Assembly: GCA_016000265.1 (NCBI GenBank)
Contig: JAECRL010000004.1
Span: forward strand, 198,264-262,263
Source of the DNA: Burkholderiales bacterium
GTDB taxonomy: Bacteria > Pseudomonadota > Gammaproteobacteria > Burkholderiales > Burkholderiaceae_C
DNA length: 64,000 nt
Direction of reading: 5' to 3'
Shown here: positions 46,140-55,545 of the stretch, one piece after another
How the letters are laid out: every line of letters starts with the position of its first letter
How positions within the stretch are numbered: the first letter of the stretch is position 1
Translations under genes and position numbers: made by a program
The notes under the pieces: generated by a model
The model's input: only the letters and a program-made list of their open reading frames with translations
The model's database searches: none
What the model was told of the DNA's origin: nothing

Positions 46140-46985
46140 TCACTTCAAAGCGGGCTCACCCATGCCCTTGCCCGCGCCCTGGCCCTGGCCCATGCGATAG
46201 ACCCACACCGGGCGCCCCCCCGTCAGGCTCAGGCGGGCGTGCGGCGCCCAAGCTCGCCCGTCACACCCCTCGCGCCCGCCCGGCCCCTCATCGGGGCGAC
46301 GCGCCTCGAACTCCAGGCTCACGAGCCAGCTGCCCGGGCGCATCTCGCGCTCGGCCTTGTCCATGGCGCGCGGCATCGACTCCGGGCGCTGAAACAGGTA
46401 GACGAGGTCGAAGGCCGACCAGTCATCGGCCCACATGTCGCCCTGGCGCACGCGGGCCCAGGGGCAGCGCCAGGCGCTGACGGCGCGCCACAGGGCGCTC
46501 CACTCCACGCCCTCGACGCGCGCGCGCGGGAAGGCCGCGTGCAGCTCGATGAGGCCGTCGCCCATGCCGCAGCCGGCGTCGAGCACGCGCGCGCCCTCGT
46601 CCAGCACCACGAGGGCGGGCAGGTCCCGCAGCGCGCCGCGGGGCGTGGGGAAAACGGGGGCGTCCCGCCAGGCGCGGCGCGGGTAGGCCAGCAGCAGCAG
46701 GCCCAGCGGCGCCAACCAGGTCCAGGCCGGGATGGCCGCGGCCTGCCCCAGCGCCAGCACGCTCAGCGGGAAGCCGGCGGCGACGAACATGCGCCGCCAG
46801 GCCGTGGTGGCCACGAAAGGCAACAAGGCCGCACAAGCCCCCAGCGCCGTGGGCAGCAGCAGCGCGGCCCACAGGGGCGCCTGGGCCTGCTTCAAGGCGC
46901 TGGCCAGGCCCCAGGCGGCGGCCCAGGTGGCGGCGGCCGGCAGGGGCCAGCCCAGCAGGCGTCGCAGCGCGGCCGCGGCTGCCAT
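46140..46985 (-). CDS. membrane-anchored class I SAM methyltransferase
   Basis: A 281-residue protein with three or four hydrophobic segments in residues 10-100 (WPLPAAATWAAAWGLA, LWAALLLPTALGACAALLPFVA, PLSVLALGQAAAIPAWTWLAPLGLLLLA) and a short cytoplasmic methyltransferase domain after it: SAM loop VLDAGCGMGDGLIELHAAFP, acidic strand VEGVEWS, then RQGDMWADDWSAFDLVYLFQRPESM. The domain is compact (about 150 residues) and lacks an obvious substrate module. It begins 5 nt after parB, so co-transcription is very likely. The substrate is unknown; a membrane lipid or envelope protein is a guess based on the anchor. Confidence 0.82.
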   Translation of the reverse strand: MAAAAALRRLLGWPLPAAATWAAAWGLASALKQAQAPLWAALLLPTALGACAALLPFVATTAWRRMFVAAGFPLSVLALGQAAAIPAWTWLAPLGLLLLAYPRRAWRDAPVFPTPRGALRDLPALVVLDEGARVLDAGCGMGDGLIELHAAFPRARVEGVEWSALWRAVSAWRCPWARVRQGDMWADDWSAFDLVYLFQRPESMPRAMDKAEREMRPGSWLVSLEFEARRPDEGPGGREGCDGRAWAPHARLSLTGGRPVWVYRMGQGQGAGKGMGEPALK

Positions 46986-46990
46986 GGGGC

Positions 46991-47902
46991 TCAGTCGGCC
47001 TCGGTGGCGCCGCCGCGCAGCTTGTCGATCAGGCCGTTGAGCTCGTCGAGGCTGCCGAACTGGATGGTGACCTCGCCTTGCTCGCCGCGCTTGGTCTTGC
47101 GCTTGATGTGAATGCCCACTTGCGCGGTCAGCAAGTCAGAGAGCGTTTCTTCCAGGCGCAGCACGTCACGCGACTTCTCGCCCTTGACGCGCAGCAGCGG
47201 CGCCTGGCGGCCCGCCCCCTGCACCCGGGTGACGAGCTTTTCGGTGTCGCGCACGTTGAGCTTCTTGCCCACCACCTCGTTGGCCGTCGTGATCTGCAGG
47301 GCCTTGTCGAGTGGCAACAGCGCGCGCGCGTGGCCCATGTCGAGGTCGCCGGCCATGAGCATGGACTGCACGGGCTCGGCCAGGTTGAGCAGGCGCAGCA
47401 GGTTGGAGGCGGCGCTGCGCGAGCGGCCCACGGCCTGGGCGGCCTGCTCGTGGGTCAGCCCGAACTCGCTGGTCAGTCGCTGCAGGCCCTGGGCCTCTTC
47501 CAGCGGGTTGAGGTCCTCGCGCTGGATGTTCTCGATGAGGGCCATGGCGGCGGCGGCCTCGTCGGGCACGTCCTTGACGAGCACGGGCACCTCGGTCAGG
47601 CCGGCCAGGCGGGCCGCGCGCGAGCGGCGCTCACCGGCGATGATCTCGTACTTGCCGCCGCCCACCGGGCGCACCAGGATGGGCTGCATGATGCCCTGGG
47701 CCTTGATGCTCTCGGCCAGCTCGTACAGCGAGCCCTCGTCCATGCGCGTGCGCGGCTGGTACTTGCCGGGCTGCATGAGGTCCAGGCGCAGCACCGAAGG
47801 CGCGCCTTCGCTGCCCGCGTTCGCCGCCGGGGTGTCGCTGACTTTGGGGCCCAGCAGGGCCTCCAGGCCCATGCCGAGGCCTTTGGATTTCTTGGTCGCC
47901 AT
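46991..47902 (-). CDS. parB: chromosome partitioning protein ParB
   Basis: A 303-residue parS-binding CTPase of the chromosomal ParB/Spo0J family. It opens with KKSKGLGMGLEALLG (the ParA-stimulating region), has the CTP-binding ParB/Srx fold with QPRTRMDEGSLYELAESIKAQGIMQPILVRP and AGERRSRAARLAGL, the ALIENIQREDLNPLEEAQGLQRL segment, the HTH with LTHEQAAQAVGRSRSAASNLLRLLNL and a C-terminal dimerisation region. Three matching parS-like sites lie 3-5 kb upstream in rsmG and mnmG. It follows parA by 33 nt. Confidence 0.96.
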   Translation of the reverse strand: MATKKSKGLGMGLEALLGPKVSDTPAANAGSEGAPSVLRLDLMQPGKYQPRTRMDEGSLYELAESIKAQGIMQPILVRPVGGGKYEIIAGERRSRAARLAGLTEVPVLVKDVPDEAAAAMALIENIQREDLNPLEEAQGLQRLTSEFGLTHEQAAQAVGRSRSAASNLLRLLNLAEPVQSMLMAGDLDMGHARALLPLDKALQITTANEVVGKKLNVRDTEKLVTRVQGAGRQAPLLRVKGEKSRDVLRLEETLSDLLTAQVGIHIKRKTKRGEQGEVTIQFGSLDELNGLIDKLRGGATEAD

Positions 47903-47935
47903 GGGCTCGATTGTCGCCGGGATCCGGCCGCGCGA

Positions 47936-48709
47936 TCAGAGCCCGGAGCGCACCCGCTTGACCAGCTCGTCGGCGAAGGCGATGAAGGCCTGCGCGCCCT
48001 TGGACGAGGGGTCGAAGACCACGCCCGGCAGGCCGTAGCTGGGGGCCTCGGCCAGGCGCACGTTGCGCGGGATCACGGTGTCGAAGACCTTGTCGCCGAA
48101 GTGCGACTTGAGCTGGTCGCTGACCTGCTGCTGCAGGGTGATGCGGGGGTCGAACATGACGCGCAGCAGCCCGATGAGCTGCAGCTCGCGGTTGAGGTTG
48201 GCGTGCACCTGCTTGACGGTGTTGACCAGGTCGGTGAGGCCTTCGAGCGCGAAGTACTCGCACTGCATGGGCACGATCACGCCATGCGCGCAGGTCAGGC
48301 CGTTGAGGGTCAGCAGGCTCAGGGAGGGCGGGCAATCGATGAGCACGAAGTCGTAGTCGGCTTCGGCGGCCTCCAGGGCGGTTTTCAGGCGCCGATCGCG
48401 GCGCTCCAGGTTGACCAACTCGACTTCGGCGCCCGCCAGCTCGCGGTTGGCACCCAGCACGTCGTAGCCGGCCTTCTCGCTGCGCGCGCGCGCCTCGGCG
48501 ATGGTGGCGTCTTCCAGCAGCACGTCGTAGACGCTGTGCGCCAGGGTGCGCTTGTCCACACCCGAACCCATGGTGGCGTTGCCTTGCGGGTCCAGGTCGA
48601 CGATGAGGACGCGCTGCCCGATCCTGGCCAGGCCGGCGGCCAGGTTGACGGTGGTGGTGGTCTTGCCCACCCCGCCTTTTTGGTTCGCGATGCAGAAGAT
48701 GTGTGGCAT
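47936..48709 (-). CDS. parA: chromosome partitioning ATPase ParA
   Basis: A 257-residue ParA/Soj ATPase. The deviant Walker A is NQKGGVGKTTTTVNLA, the A' region DLDPQGNATMGSGVD and Walker B DFVLIDCPPSLSLLT. It binds DNA non-specifically and moves ParB-parS complexes. The start MPHIFCIANQKGG at 48709 is the normal one; an in-frame ATG 24 nt upstream is less likely. The gene is divergent from a PEP-CTERM gene across 112 nt that also contain PHO-box-like repeats. In most relatives parA follows rsmG directly. Confidence 0.96.
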   Translation of the reverse strand: MPHIFCIANQKGGVGKTTTTVNLAAGLARIGQRVLIVDLDPQGNATMGSGVDKRTLAHSVYDVLLEDATIAEARARSEKAGYDVLGANRELAGAEVELVNLERRDRRLKTALEAAEADYDFVLIDCPPSLSLLTLNGLTCAHGVIVPMQCEYFALEGLTDLVNTVKQVHANLNRELQLIGLLRVMFDPRITLQQQVSDQLKSHFGDKVFDTVIPRNVRLAEAPSYGLPGVVFDPSSKGAQAFIAFADELVKRVRSGL

Positions 48710-48742
48710 CCGTTGATTATCCATCGGCGCCACTGGGGCATG

Positions 48743-48803
48743 TTGTCACGCGCGTGTCACGCCGCTTTCACACAGCGTGGTCACGCTGTCACCCTGTTGT
48801 CAC
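48743..48803 (+). promoter_or_regulatory. array of PHO-box-like repeats
   Basis: Three 7-mers TTGTCAC (48743), GTGTCAC (48754) and CTTTCAC (48765) follow at an exact 11-nt period, and a further pair CTGTCAC (48786) and TTGTCAC (48797) has the same period; TGGTCAC at 48778 lies between. Direct 7-mers of CTGTCAY type every 11 nt are the form of PhoB-binding PHO boxes. They face the PEP-CTERM gene at 48822. The first array would place a -10 near 48782; the second is very close to the start codon. Confidence 0.6.
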
Positions 48804-48821
48804 GCCTCGATCGAAGTCCCC

Positions 48822-50381
48822 ATGAAGCAGTCCACCCTCTCCCTGTCCATCGCCGCCTTGTTGTCCGCCCTGAGCGCCCCCGCGAGCGCCGGCTTGCTCG
48901 ACGGCGCCAGCCTGGCCTGGGAACACAAGCACGACGCCAGCAACAACTACCTGTCTGAAATCCTGGGTTTCGACGCCCTCAACAACCAGGTCTGGGTGTC
49001 GGGCGTCAGCGGGGTCGACGTCCTCAACGCCCGCACCGGCGCCTTCGTGCAGCGCATCGACGTGAGCGCCCACGGCAGCGTCAACAGCGTGGCCATCCAC
49101 AATGGCATCGCCGCGCTGGCCATCGAGAACACCACCAACCGCGCCCTGCCCGGCGTCGTGCAGCTCTACAGCACGACCACGCGCAGCCTGCTGAGCGGCA
49201 CGAACACCATCACCGTGGGCGCCCTGCCCGACATGCTGACCTTCACAAAGGACGGCAGCAAGCTGCTGGTGGCCAACGAAGCCACGCCCAACGCCAGCGG
49301 CTACGGCACCCGCACCACCGCGGCCAACGTGTACCCGGCGAGCTTCGGCGCCGGCTCGGCCGACCCGGTCGGCACCGTCAGCATCATCGACATGGCCTCG
49401 CGCGCGGTGACGGCCACGGCCAACCCCAACCTGGCCAGCGTGAGCCGCACGGGCAGCGCCCTGCGCACCAACACGGGCATGGACTTCGAGCCCGAGTACA
49501 TCGCCGTCAACGCCGCCGGCACCAAGGCCTACGTGTCGCTGCAAGAGGCCAACGGCCTGGGCGTGCTGAACCTGCAGACCGGCCAGTTCGACCAGGTCGT
49601 GGGCCTGGGCCTCAAGGACTTCTCGGCCCCGGGCAACGCCATCGACTCGCTCGACAGCACCGGCAACAGCTACGCGCCCAAGGCCGTCAACGCCAAGGGC
49701 CTGTACATGCCCGACGGCGTGGCCACCTACGAGGTCAACGGTCAGACCTACATCGTCACCGCCAACGAGGGTGACTTCCGTGAAGACGACGCCGACCGCG
49801 CCCGCGGCAACGCCACCGGCCTGGGCGGCACCGGCGACCTGGCTCGCCTGCGCGTCTCCACCACCGACTCCGCCCCGGGCAGCTTCGTGGCCGCGGGCGG
49901 GCGCTCCTTTTCGATCCTCAACGAGCGGGGCGAGCAGGTCTTCGACAGCGGCAACATGCTGGAGCAAGCCGCCGCCGCCGCGGGCGTCTACGACGACGGC
50001 CGCAGCGCCGACAAGGGCGTGGAGCCCGAAGGCGTCGAGATCATGGAGATCAACGGCCGCACCATCGCCTTCATCGGCCTGGAGCGCACCCTCAAGGCCA
50101 GCGTGGCCGCCTTCGACATCACCGACCCGGAAAACGTCACCTTCCTCAAGCTGCTGACGTCGGACGTGGCGCGCGCACCGGAAGGCCTCAAGGGCTTCCG
50201 CCTGGGCGACGACTACTACCTGGCCTTCTCCAGCGAGGGCACCAGCGCCACCGCCCCGAACGCCAACTACACCACCGCCTTCCACCTGGCCACCGCGGTG
50301 CCCGAGCCCGAAACGGGCGCCCTGATGCTGGCCGGTGTGGCCGTGCTGGCCGCCGCGGCGCGCCGCCGTCGCCAGGGCTGA
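48822..50381 (+). CDS. choice-of-anchor I family PEP-CTERM protein
   Basis: A 519-residue exported beta-propeller-like protein. The signal peptide spans residues 1-23 (cleavage after ASA). The body shows the choice-of-anchor I hallmarks: FTKDGSKLLVANEATPN, GMDFEPEYIAVNAAGTKAYVSLQEANGLGVLNL, YMPDGVATYEVNGQTYIVTANEGDFREDD and PEGVEIMEINGRTIAFIGLERT. The C-terminus VPEPET, a hydrophobic stretch and RRRRQG is a PEP-CTERM signal. Related proteins are often annotated as alkaline-phosphatase-like or LVIVD-like, though enzyme activity is unproven. PHO-box-like repeats upstream suggest induction by phosphate starvation. It ends at a strong terminator. It is inserted between parA and the rsmG operon. 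Confidence 0.87.
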   Translation: MKQSTLSLSIAALLSALSAPASAGLLDGASLAWEHKHDASNNYLSEILGFDALNNQVWVSGVSGVDVLNARTGAFVQRIDVSAHGSVNSVAIHNGIAALAIENTTNRALPGVVQLYSTTTRSLLSGTNTITVGALPDMLTFTKDGSKLLVANEATPNASGYGTRTTAANVYPASFGAGSADPVGTVSIIDMASRAVTATANPNLASVSRTGSALRTNTGMDFEPEYIAVNAAGTKAYVSLQEANGLGVLNLQTGQFDQVVGLGLKDFSAPGNAIDSLDSTGNSYAPKAVNAKGLYMPDGVATYEVNGQTYIVTANEGDFREDDADRARGNATGLGGTGDLARLRVSTTDSAPGSFVAAGGRSFSILNERGEQVFDSGNMLEQAAAAAGVYDDGRSADKGVEPEGVEIMEINGRTIAFIGLERTLKASVAAFDITDPENVTFLKLLTSDVARAPEGLKGFRLGDDYYLAFSSEGTSATAPNANYTTAFHLATAVPEPETGALMLAGVAVLAAAARRRRQG

Positions 50382-50465
50382 GCCAAGCTCAGCCGCAAAC
50401 CAGAACGGCCGACCCCGCAAAGGGGCGGCCGCAGGGCACGTGCTCAGGGAAGCCCTCGCAGGTCG

Positions 50466-50498
50466 ACAGCCGCCTCAAACGGGGCGGCTGTTCTTTTT
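50466..50498 (+). terminator. intrinsic terminator after the anchor-I gene
   Basis: ACAGCCGCC (50466-50474) and GGCGGCTGT (50483-50491) form a 9-bp stem with an 8-nt loop followed by TTCTTTTT. It is a clear rho-independent terminator on the plus strand. Its loop contains the stop codon (50475-50477) of the convergent minus-strand gene. Confidence 0.88.
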
Positions 50499-51011
50499 GG
50501 GGTTGCCCTTTTTGGGGTTGCCCTTTTGGGGGGTGGTCTTTTTCGGGCTGGTCTTTTGCCTGGGGGATGAAGAGGTCGCCTGGCGCGGGGCGCGGGTGAC
50601 CGGCTTCGCGCTGGGGGGGCCCGGCTTGCGCGCATCCTTGGGCACATCCTTGCGGACCACTTTGCCCCCCGTCTTGAGCGCTGCTTCAGACCTGGCTTTG
50701 GTACCGACTTTCGTCCCAGGTTTGACGCCCGAGGGGGCCTTGCTGGAGTCGCCCCGAAGCCGATCGCCGCTGGGCTGCGCCCCCGCCACTCGGCGATCCG
50801 AGGCCTTCACAACCGGCTTGGCCCCGCGATCACCATTCAACTCAGGCTGAGGCGCGAACAAAGGCATGTCCGGGTGCCAGCCTTTCGGGGGCGGCACTTC
50901 CACGGCGCGGCTGATGCCCGGCTCGGCCGAGGCCGAGGACGAGGGCTCGGCCAGGGCCACACCCCAAACACAGACCGACAACAGCGCGCCCGACAACCGC
51001 CCAAAGCTCAA
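50475..51011 (-). CDS. secreted Lys/Pro-rich low-complexity protein
   Basis: A 178-residue protein I do not recognise. A signal peptide is plausible ([21 protein letters not shown], cleavage after ALA). The rest is disordered, rich in Lys, Pro, Ser, Arg and Thr, with a short motif PPPKGWHPDMPLF near residue 40 and a C-terminal run of SPKKTTPQKGNPKKGNPKKN built on a short DNA tandem repeat. It could bind nucleic acid, polyanionic polymer or the cell wall; none of this is proven. It overlaps the rsmG stop by 4 nt, so it is the third gene of the mnmG-rsmG operon. Its stop codon lies in the loop of the convergent terminator. Confidence 0.65.
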   Translation of the reverse strand: MSFGRLSGALLSVCVWGVALAEPSSSASAEPGISRAVEVPPPKGWHPDMPLFAPQPELNGDRGAKPVVKASDRRVAGAQPSGDRLRGDSSKAPSGVKPGTKVGTKARSEAALKTGGKVVRKDVPKDARKPGPPSAKPVTRAPRQATSSSPRQKTSPKKTTPQKGNPKKGNPKKNSRPV

Positions 51012-51829
51012 ACTCGCCTCCGCATCCAGACCAGGCAGCGCTCGGCGTCCAGACCCGGCACCTGCAAAGGTTCCACGTGAAACACATCGATGTCGGCGGG
51101 CAGTTCAGCCAGCTCGTCGTCCGGCGCCCTGCCCTTCATGGCCATCCACACGCCCCCGTCGGCGAGGCGCTCGCGGGTCAAGGACACGAAGTCCACCAGG
51201 GAGGCGAACGCCCGCGAGGTGACGATGTCATGCTGGGTGCGCAGGTCCTCCACGCGGGCATGTTCACCGCGCAAATTGGGCAGGCGCAGCTCGGCCGCCA
51301 CCTGGCGGATGAAAGCCGCCTTCTTGCCCACCGTGTCCACGCAGGTCACCTGCACATCGGGGCGAGCGATGGCCAGCAGCACACCCGGCAGCCCCCCGCC
51401 GCTGCCCACGTCGAGCAGGCGCACGGGCGGCATCGGCGCCACAGCGCCCGGCTCAGCCGGGTGTTTCTCCAGGTGCCGGCCCGAGCGCTGGTTCAGGTAC
51501 CCAGCCAGGTGCGGCAGCACCGCCAGGCAGTCACTGAGGTGGTGGGTGAACATCTCCGGCGCATCGCGCAGGGCGGTCAGGTTGTAGGTGCCGTTCCAGT
51601 GCGACAGCATGCCCATGTAGGCCGCGCATCGCTGACGCTGGGCCTCATCCAGGCTCACCCCGAGGGCCTCGAGCACGGGCGCCAGCGCGTCCACCCACTG
51701 CGCCTCGGACCAGTGCACGGCGCGTGATGGCGCGGCCTTCGGGCCCTGACGAGGCTGGGGCCGAGGGCCCGAGGGCGCCCCGCTGCCGGTGTAATTGCTG
51801 TGCCCCAGGGGGCGCTTGTAGCCCTTCAT
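51008..51829 (-). CDS. rsmG: 16S rRNA (guanine-N7) methyltransferase RsmG
   Basis: A 273-residue enzyme that methylates G527 of 16S rRNA (GidB). The N-terminus carries about 40 extra basic/Pro-rich residues, then the usual helical start ([32 protein letters not shown]), the SAM site [38 protein letters not shown] and ARVEDL. It overlaps mnmG by 4 nt (operon, same strand) and the downstream Lys/Pro-rich gene by 4 nt. Its C-terminal coding sequence contains a parS-like site (51069-51084). Confidence 0.95.
   Translation of the reverse strand: MKGYKRPLGHSNYTGSGAPSGPRPQPRQGPKAAPSRAVHWSEAQWVDALAPVLEALGVSLDEAQRQRCAAYMGMLSHWNGTYNLTALRDAPEMFTHHLSDCLAVLPHLAGYLNQRSGRHLEKHPAEPGAVAPMPPVRLLDVGSGGGLPGVLLAIARPDVQVTCVDTVGKKAAFIRQVAAELRLPNLRGEHARVEDLRTQHDIVTSRAFASLVDFVSLTRERLADGGVWMAMKGRAPDDELAELPADIDVFHVEPLQVPGLDAERCLVWMRRRV
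51069..51084. promoter_or_regulatory. parS-like site 1 (in rsmG)
   Basis: GGTTCCACGTGAAACA matches 15 of 16 of the chromosomal parS form TGTTCCACGTGAAACA. It is read as the FHVE codons of RsmG near its C-terminus. Confidence 0.85.
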
Positions 51830-53946
51830 GCCGCCTCCCCCGTGGCCTGGGACGGGGCGGCTGTGTCAGCAGCTGACCCGCCGGTTGACTCCGCGGCGAA
51901 GCCCTTGAAGCGCCCCTTCTTCAGGTGGATCAACAAGAGGGAGATGGCCGCGGGGGTGATGCCCGAGATCCGCGAGGCCTGGCCCAGCGTCTGCGGGCGG
52001 TGCTTGCTGAGCTTCTGACGGGCCTCGATGCTCAGGGCCGACACGGCCAGGTAGTCCAACTCGTCGGGCAGGCGGAGGTGCTCGAAATGCGCCGCGCGCT
52101 CCACCTCGTCGTTCTGTTTGTCGATGTAGCCCGCGTACTTCACGCTGACCTCCACCTGCTCCAGCACCGCCCTCGCCAAAGGCTCACCCAACTGCTCGGT
52201 CAGGGACGCGCGGTTGACCACGGGGGCCGCGGTGGTTTCACGTGAAACACCGGCAGCCACCGCGCCAACGGCAGCAGCCCCTGCGGCGATGGCCCCCGCC
52301 TCCGCCACCTGGTCGTAGCCCACACCCGGCCGACGCAACAGGTCGGCCAAGCGATACTCGCGCTCCAGGGCCTTGCCCAGCAGGCGTTCGGCGTCGGGCG
52401 CGGGCAACGTGGCCGGGCGCACCCAGGTCGACCGCAGCCGCTCTGTTTCACGTGAAACCGCGTCGCGCTTGCGGTTGAAGGCCGCCCAGCGCACGTCACC
52501 CACCAGGCCCAGTTCGCGGCCGATTTCGGTCAGACGCATGTCGGCGTTGTCCTCGCGCAGCTGCAGGCGGAACTCCGCGCGGCTGGTGAACATGCGGTAG
52601 GGCTCGGTCACGCCCTGCGTGGTCAAGTCGTCGGCCAGCACACCCAGGTAAGCCTGGTCCCGGCGCAGCGTGAACGGCCCGCGGCCTTGCGCCTGCAGGG
52701 CCGCGTTCACACCCGCGAACAGGCCTTGCGCGGCCGCCTCTTCGTAACCCGTCGTGCCATTGATCTGGCCCGCGAAAAACAGGCCCTGGATGGGCTTGGT
52801 CTCGAAAGTGGGCTTCAGCTCCCGCGGGTCGAAGTAGTCGTACTCGATGGCGTAGCCCGGCCGCAGGATGTAGGCGTTCTCCAGGCCCGGCATGGAGCGC
52901 AGGGCATTGAGCTGGATGTCGAACGGCAGCGAGGTGCTGATGCCGTTCGGGTAGAACTCGTTCGTCGTCAGCCCCTCCGGCTCCAGGAAGATCTGGTGCG
53001 AGTCCTTGTCGGCGAAGCGGTTGATCTTGTCCTCGATGGACGGGCAGTAACGCGGCCCCACCCCCTCGATCACCCCGGTGAACATCGGGCTGCGGTCGAA
53101 GCCGGAGCGGATGATGTCGTGCGTCTGCTGGCTGGTGTGCGTGATCCAGCATGGCAACTGACGCGGGTGCTGTTGCGGCGAGCCCAGGAAGCTGAACACC
53201 GGCACGTCCGGGCCCGTGGGCGCAGACAGCGGCGCACCGGGGGAGCCCCAGCCGCCCACCCGGCCCACGCCGTCTCCCGGCTGCTCGCTCAACTTGCTGA
53301 AGTCGATGCTGCGGCCGTCGATGCGCGGCGGCGTGCCGGTCTTCAGGCGACCTTGCGGCAGCTTGAGCTCCTTCAGGCGAGCCGACAGCGTCACCGCCGG
53401 CGGGTCACCCGCGCGCCCGGCGCTGTGGTTCTGCAGCCCGATGTGGACCTTGCCATCCAGGAAGGTGCCGGCCGTCAGCACCACCGCGCGCGCACGAAAG
53501 CGGATGCCCACCTGGGTGACGGCGCCCACCACCCGGGCGCCCTCGCCATCGCCCTCGACCATGAGGTCGTCGACCGCCTGCTGGAAGACCCACAGGTTCG
53601 GCTGGTTCTCCAGGCGATGGCGGATGGCGGCCTTGTACAGGATGCGGTCGGCCTGCGCGCGGGTGGCCCGCACCGCGGGGCCCTTGCTGGCGTTGAGGAT
53701 GCGGAACTGGATGCCGCCCTCGTCCGTGGCCTCGGCCATGGCCCCGCCCAGCGCGTCCACCTCCTTGACGAGGTGGCCTTTGCCGATGCCCCCGATGGAC
53801 GGGTTGCAGCTCATCTGCCCCAGCGTCTCGATGTTGTGGGTCAGCAGCAGCGTGGCGCAGCCCATGCGCGCCGCCGCCAGCGCGGCCTCGGTGCCCGCGT
53901 GGCCTCCACCGACCACGATGACGTCAAATTCCTGGGGATACAGCAT
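51826..53946 (-). CDS. mnmG: tRNA uridine 5-carboxymethylaminomethyl modification enzyme MnmG
   Basis: The FAD-binding subunit (GidA) that with MnmE modifies wobble uridine in tRNA. It shows [22 protein letters not shown], the second motif [28 protein letters not shown] and [21 protein letters not shown]. At 706 residues it is longer than E. coli MnmG (629) because of two low-complexity insertions: a Gly/Pro-rich one (about residues 223-250) and an Ala-rich one (about 548-575) which encodes a parS-like site. A second parS-like site is in the conserved [12 protein letters not shown] region. The start at 53946 gives the normal [15 protein letters not shown]. It heads an operon with rsmG. Confidence 0.96.
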   Translation of the reverse strand: MLYPQEFDVIVVGGGHAGTEAALAAARMGCATLLLTHNIETLGQMSCNPSIGGIGKGHLVKEVDALGGAMAEATDEGGIQFRILNASKGPAVRATRAQADRILYKAAIRHRLENQPNLWVFQQAVDDLMVEGDGEGARVVGAVTQVGIRFRARAVVLTAGTFLDGKVHIGLQNHSAGRAGDPPAVTLSARLKELKLPQGRLKTGTPPRIDGRSIDFSKLSEQPGDGVGRVGGWGSPGAPLSAPTGPDVPVFSFLGSPQQHPRQLPCWITHTSQQTHDIIRSGFDRSPMFTGVIEGVGPRYCPSIEDKINRFADKDSHQIFLEPEGLTTNEFYPNGISTSLPFDIQLNALRSMPGLENAYILRPGYAIEYDYFDPRELKPTFETKPIQGLFFAGQINGTTGYEEAAAQGLFAGVNAALQAQGRGPFTLRRDQAYLGVLADDLTTQGVTEPYRMFTSRAEFRLQLREDNADMRLTEIGRELGLVGDVRWAAFNRKRDAVSRETERLRSTWVRPATLPAPDAERLLGKALEREYRLADLLRRPGVGYDQVAEAGAIAAGAAAVGAVAAGVSRETTAAPVVNRASLTEQLGEPLARAVLEQVEVSVKYAGYIDKQNDEVERAAHFEHLRLPDELDYLAVSALSIEARQKLSKHRPQTLGQASRISGITPAAISLLLIHLKKGRFKGFAAESTGGSAADTAAPSQATGEAA
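52234..52249. promoter_or_regulatory. parS-like site 2 (in mnmG insertion)
   Basis: GGTTTCACGTGAAACA has a perfect 14-bp palindromic core and matches 15 of 16 of TGTTTCACGTGAAACA. It encodes V-S-R-E-T within the Ala-rich insertion of MnmG. Confidence 0.88.
52444..52459. promoter_or_regulatory. parS-like site 3 (in mnmG)
   Basis: TGTTTCACGTGAAACC matches 15 of 16 of the parS consensus. It lies 195 nt from site 2 and also encodes V-S-R-E-T, here in the conserved helix before RLRSTWV of MnmG. Confidence 0.88.
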
Positions 53947-53979
53947 AGGTCTGCCTGCCACATTTTTAAGCAACCTTCC

Positions 53980-53985
53980 ATTGTA
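53980..53985 (-). promoter_or_regulatory. candidate -10 of the mnmG operon
   Basis: TACAAT on the minus strand (5 of 6) would give a start about 27 nt upstream of the mnmG ATG. No convincing -35 is seen at 17 nt. Confidence 0.35.
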
Positions 53986-54048
53986 CCGAGAAGGCGCTCC
54001 CCGCGGCAGCCGCGACACGCGAATCCATGGGAACGGCACAATGGCGGC

Positions 54049-54312
54049 ATGCACTGCCGACCCGGATGCGCCGCGTGCTGCATCGCCCCCTCCATCAGCT
54101 CGCCCCTGCCCGGCCTGCCTCAAGGCAAACCCGCGGGCGTGCCCTGCCCCCACCTCGACAGCGACCTGCGCTGCCTGCTCTTCGGCAGCCCCCTGCGCCC
54201 CGCCGTGTGTGGCTCACTCCAACCCTCGGTCGAGATGTGCGGCGACACGCGCGAACAAGCGCTGCGCTGGCTGGGTCACCTCGAAGAAGCGACTCGCCAG
54301 CCAACCGACTGA
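54049..54312 (+). CDS. YkgJ family cysteine cluster protein
   Basis: A small 87-residue protein of the YkgJ/UPF0153 family. The conserved cysteines appear in CRPGCAACC at the N-terminus, [16 protein letters not shown] in the middle and PAVCGSL and EMCG later, expected to bind zinc or an iron-sulfur cluster. [22 protein letters not shown] is the family core. Its function is unknown. It is divergent from mnmG across a 102-nt gap and converges with the sterol-desaturase-family gene. The chosen ATG gives the family start. Confidence 0.85.
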   Translation: MHCRPGCAACCIAPSISSPLPGLPQGKPAGVPCPHLDSDLRCLLFGSPLRPAVCGSLQPSVEMCGDTREQALRWLGHLEEATRQPTD

Positions 54313-54355
54313 AGCCGGGGCCGCGGCGGGCGGCGGGGCCGACGCCGCGCTCGAC

Positions 54356-55423
<1,068 letters not shown>

Positions 55424-55460
55424 GGCTGAGCTCTTGCTTTGACAACGCTTGAACCATAAG

Positions 55461-55479
55461 GACAAGCGCCGCGCTTGTC
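55461..55479. promoter_or_regulatory. hairpin/inverted repeat in the desaturase leader
   Basis: GACAAGCG-CCG-CGCTTGTC is a perfect 8-bp inverted repeat, 38 nt upstream of the desaturase ATG. It could be an operator or a leader hairpin. Confidence 0.45.
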
Positions 55480-55510
55480 GCCCGGGGAAGCCCTTTCGAG
55501 GGGCGTTAAA

Positions 55511-55526
55511 CCCCTTGAGTAAGGGG
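55511..55526 (-). terminator. weak terminator after the YchJ-like gene
   Basis: CCCCTT-GAGT-AAGGGG is a perfect 6-bp stem with a tetraloop; on the minus strand it is followed by TTTAA. It lies about 20 nt past the YchJ-like stop and would separate it from the desaturase gene. Confidence 0.55.
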
Positions 55527-55545
55527 TGGGCCGGTTTGAGCTGAA

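Noticed and set aside
48710-48725. TTATCCATC upstream of parA as a DnaA box and hint of oriC
   Set aside because: One isolated imperfect 9-mer; no AT-rich unwinding region, no box cluster and no dnaA nearby.
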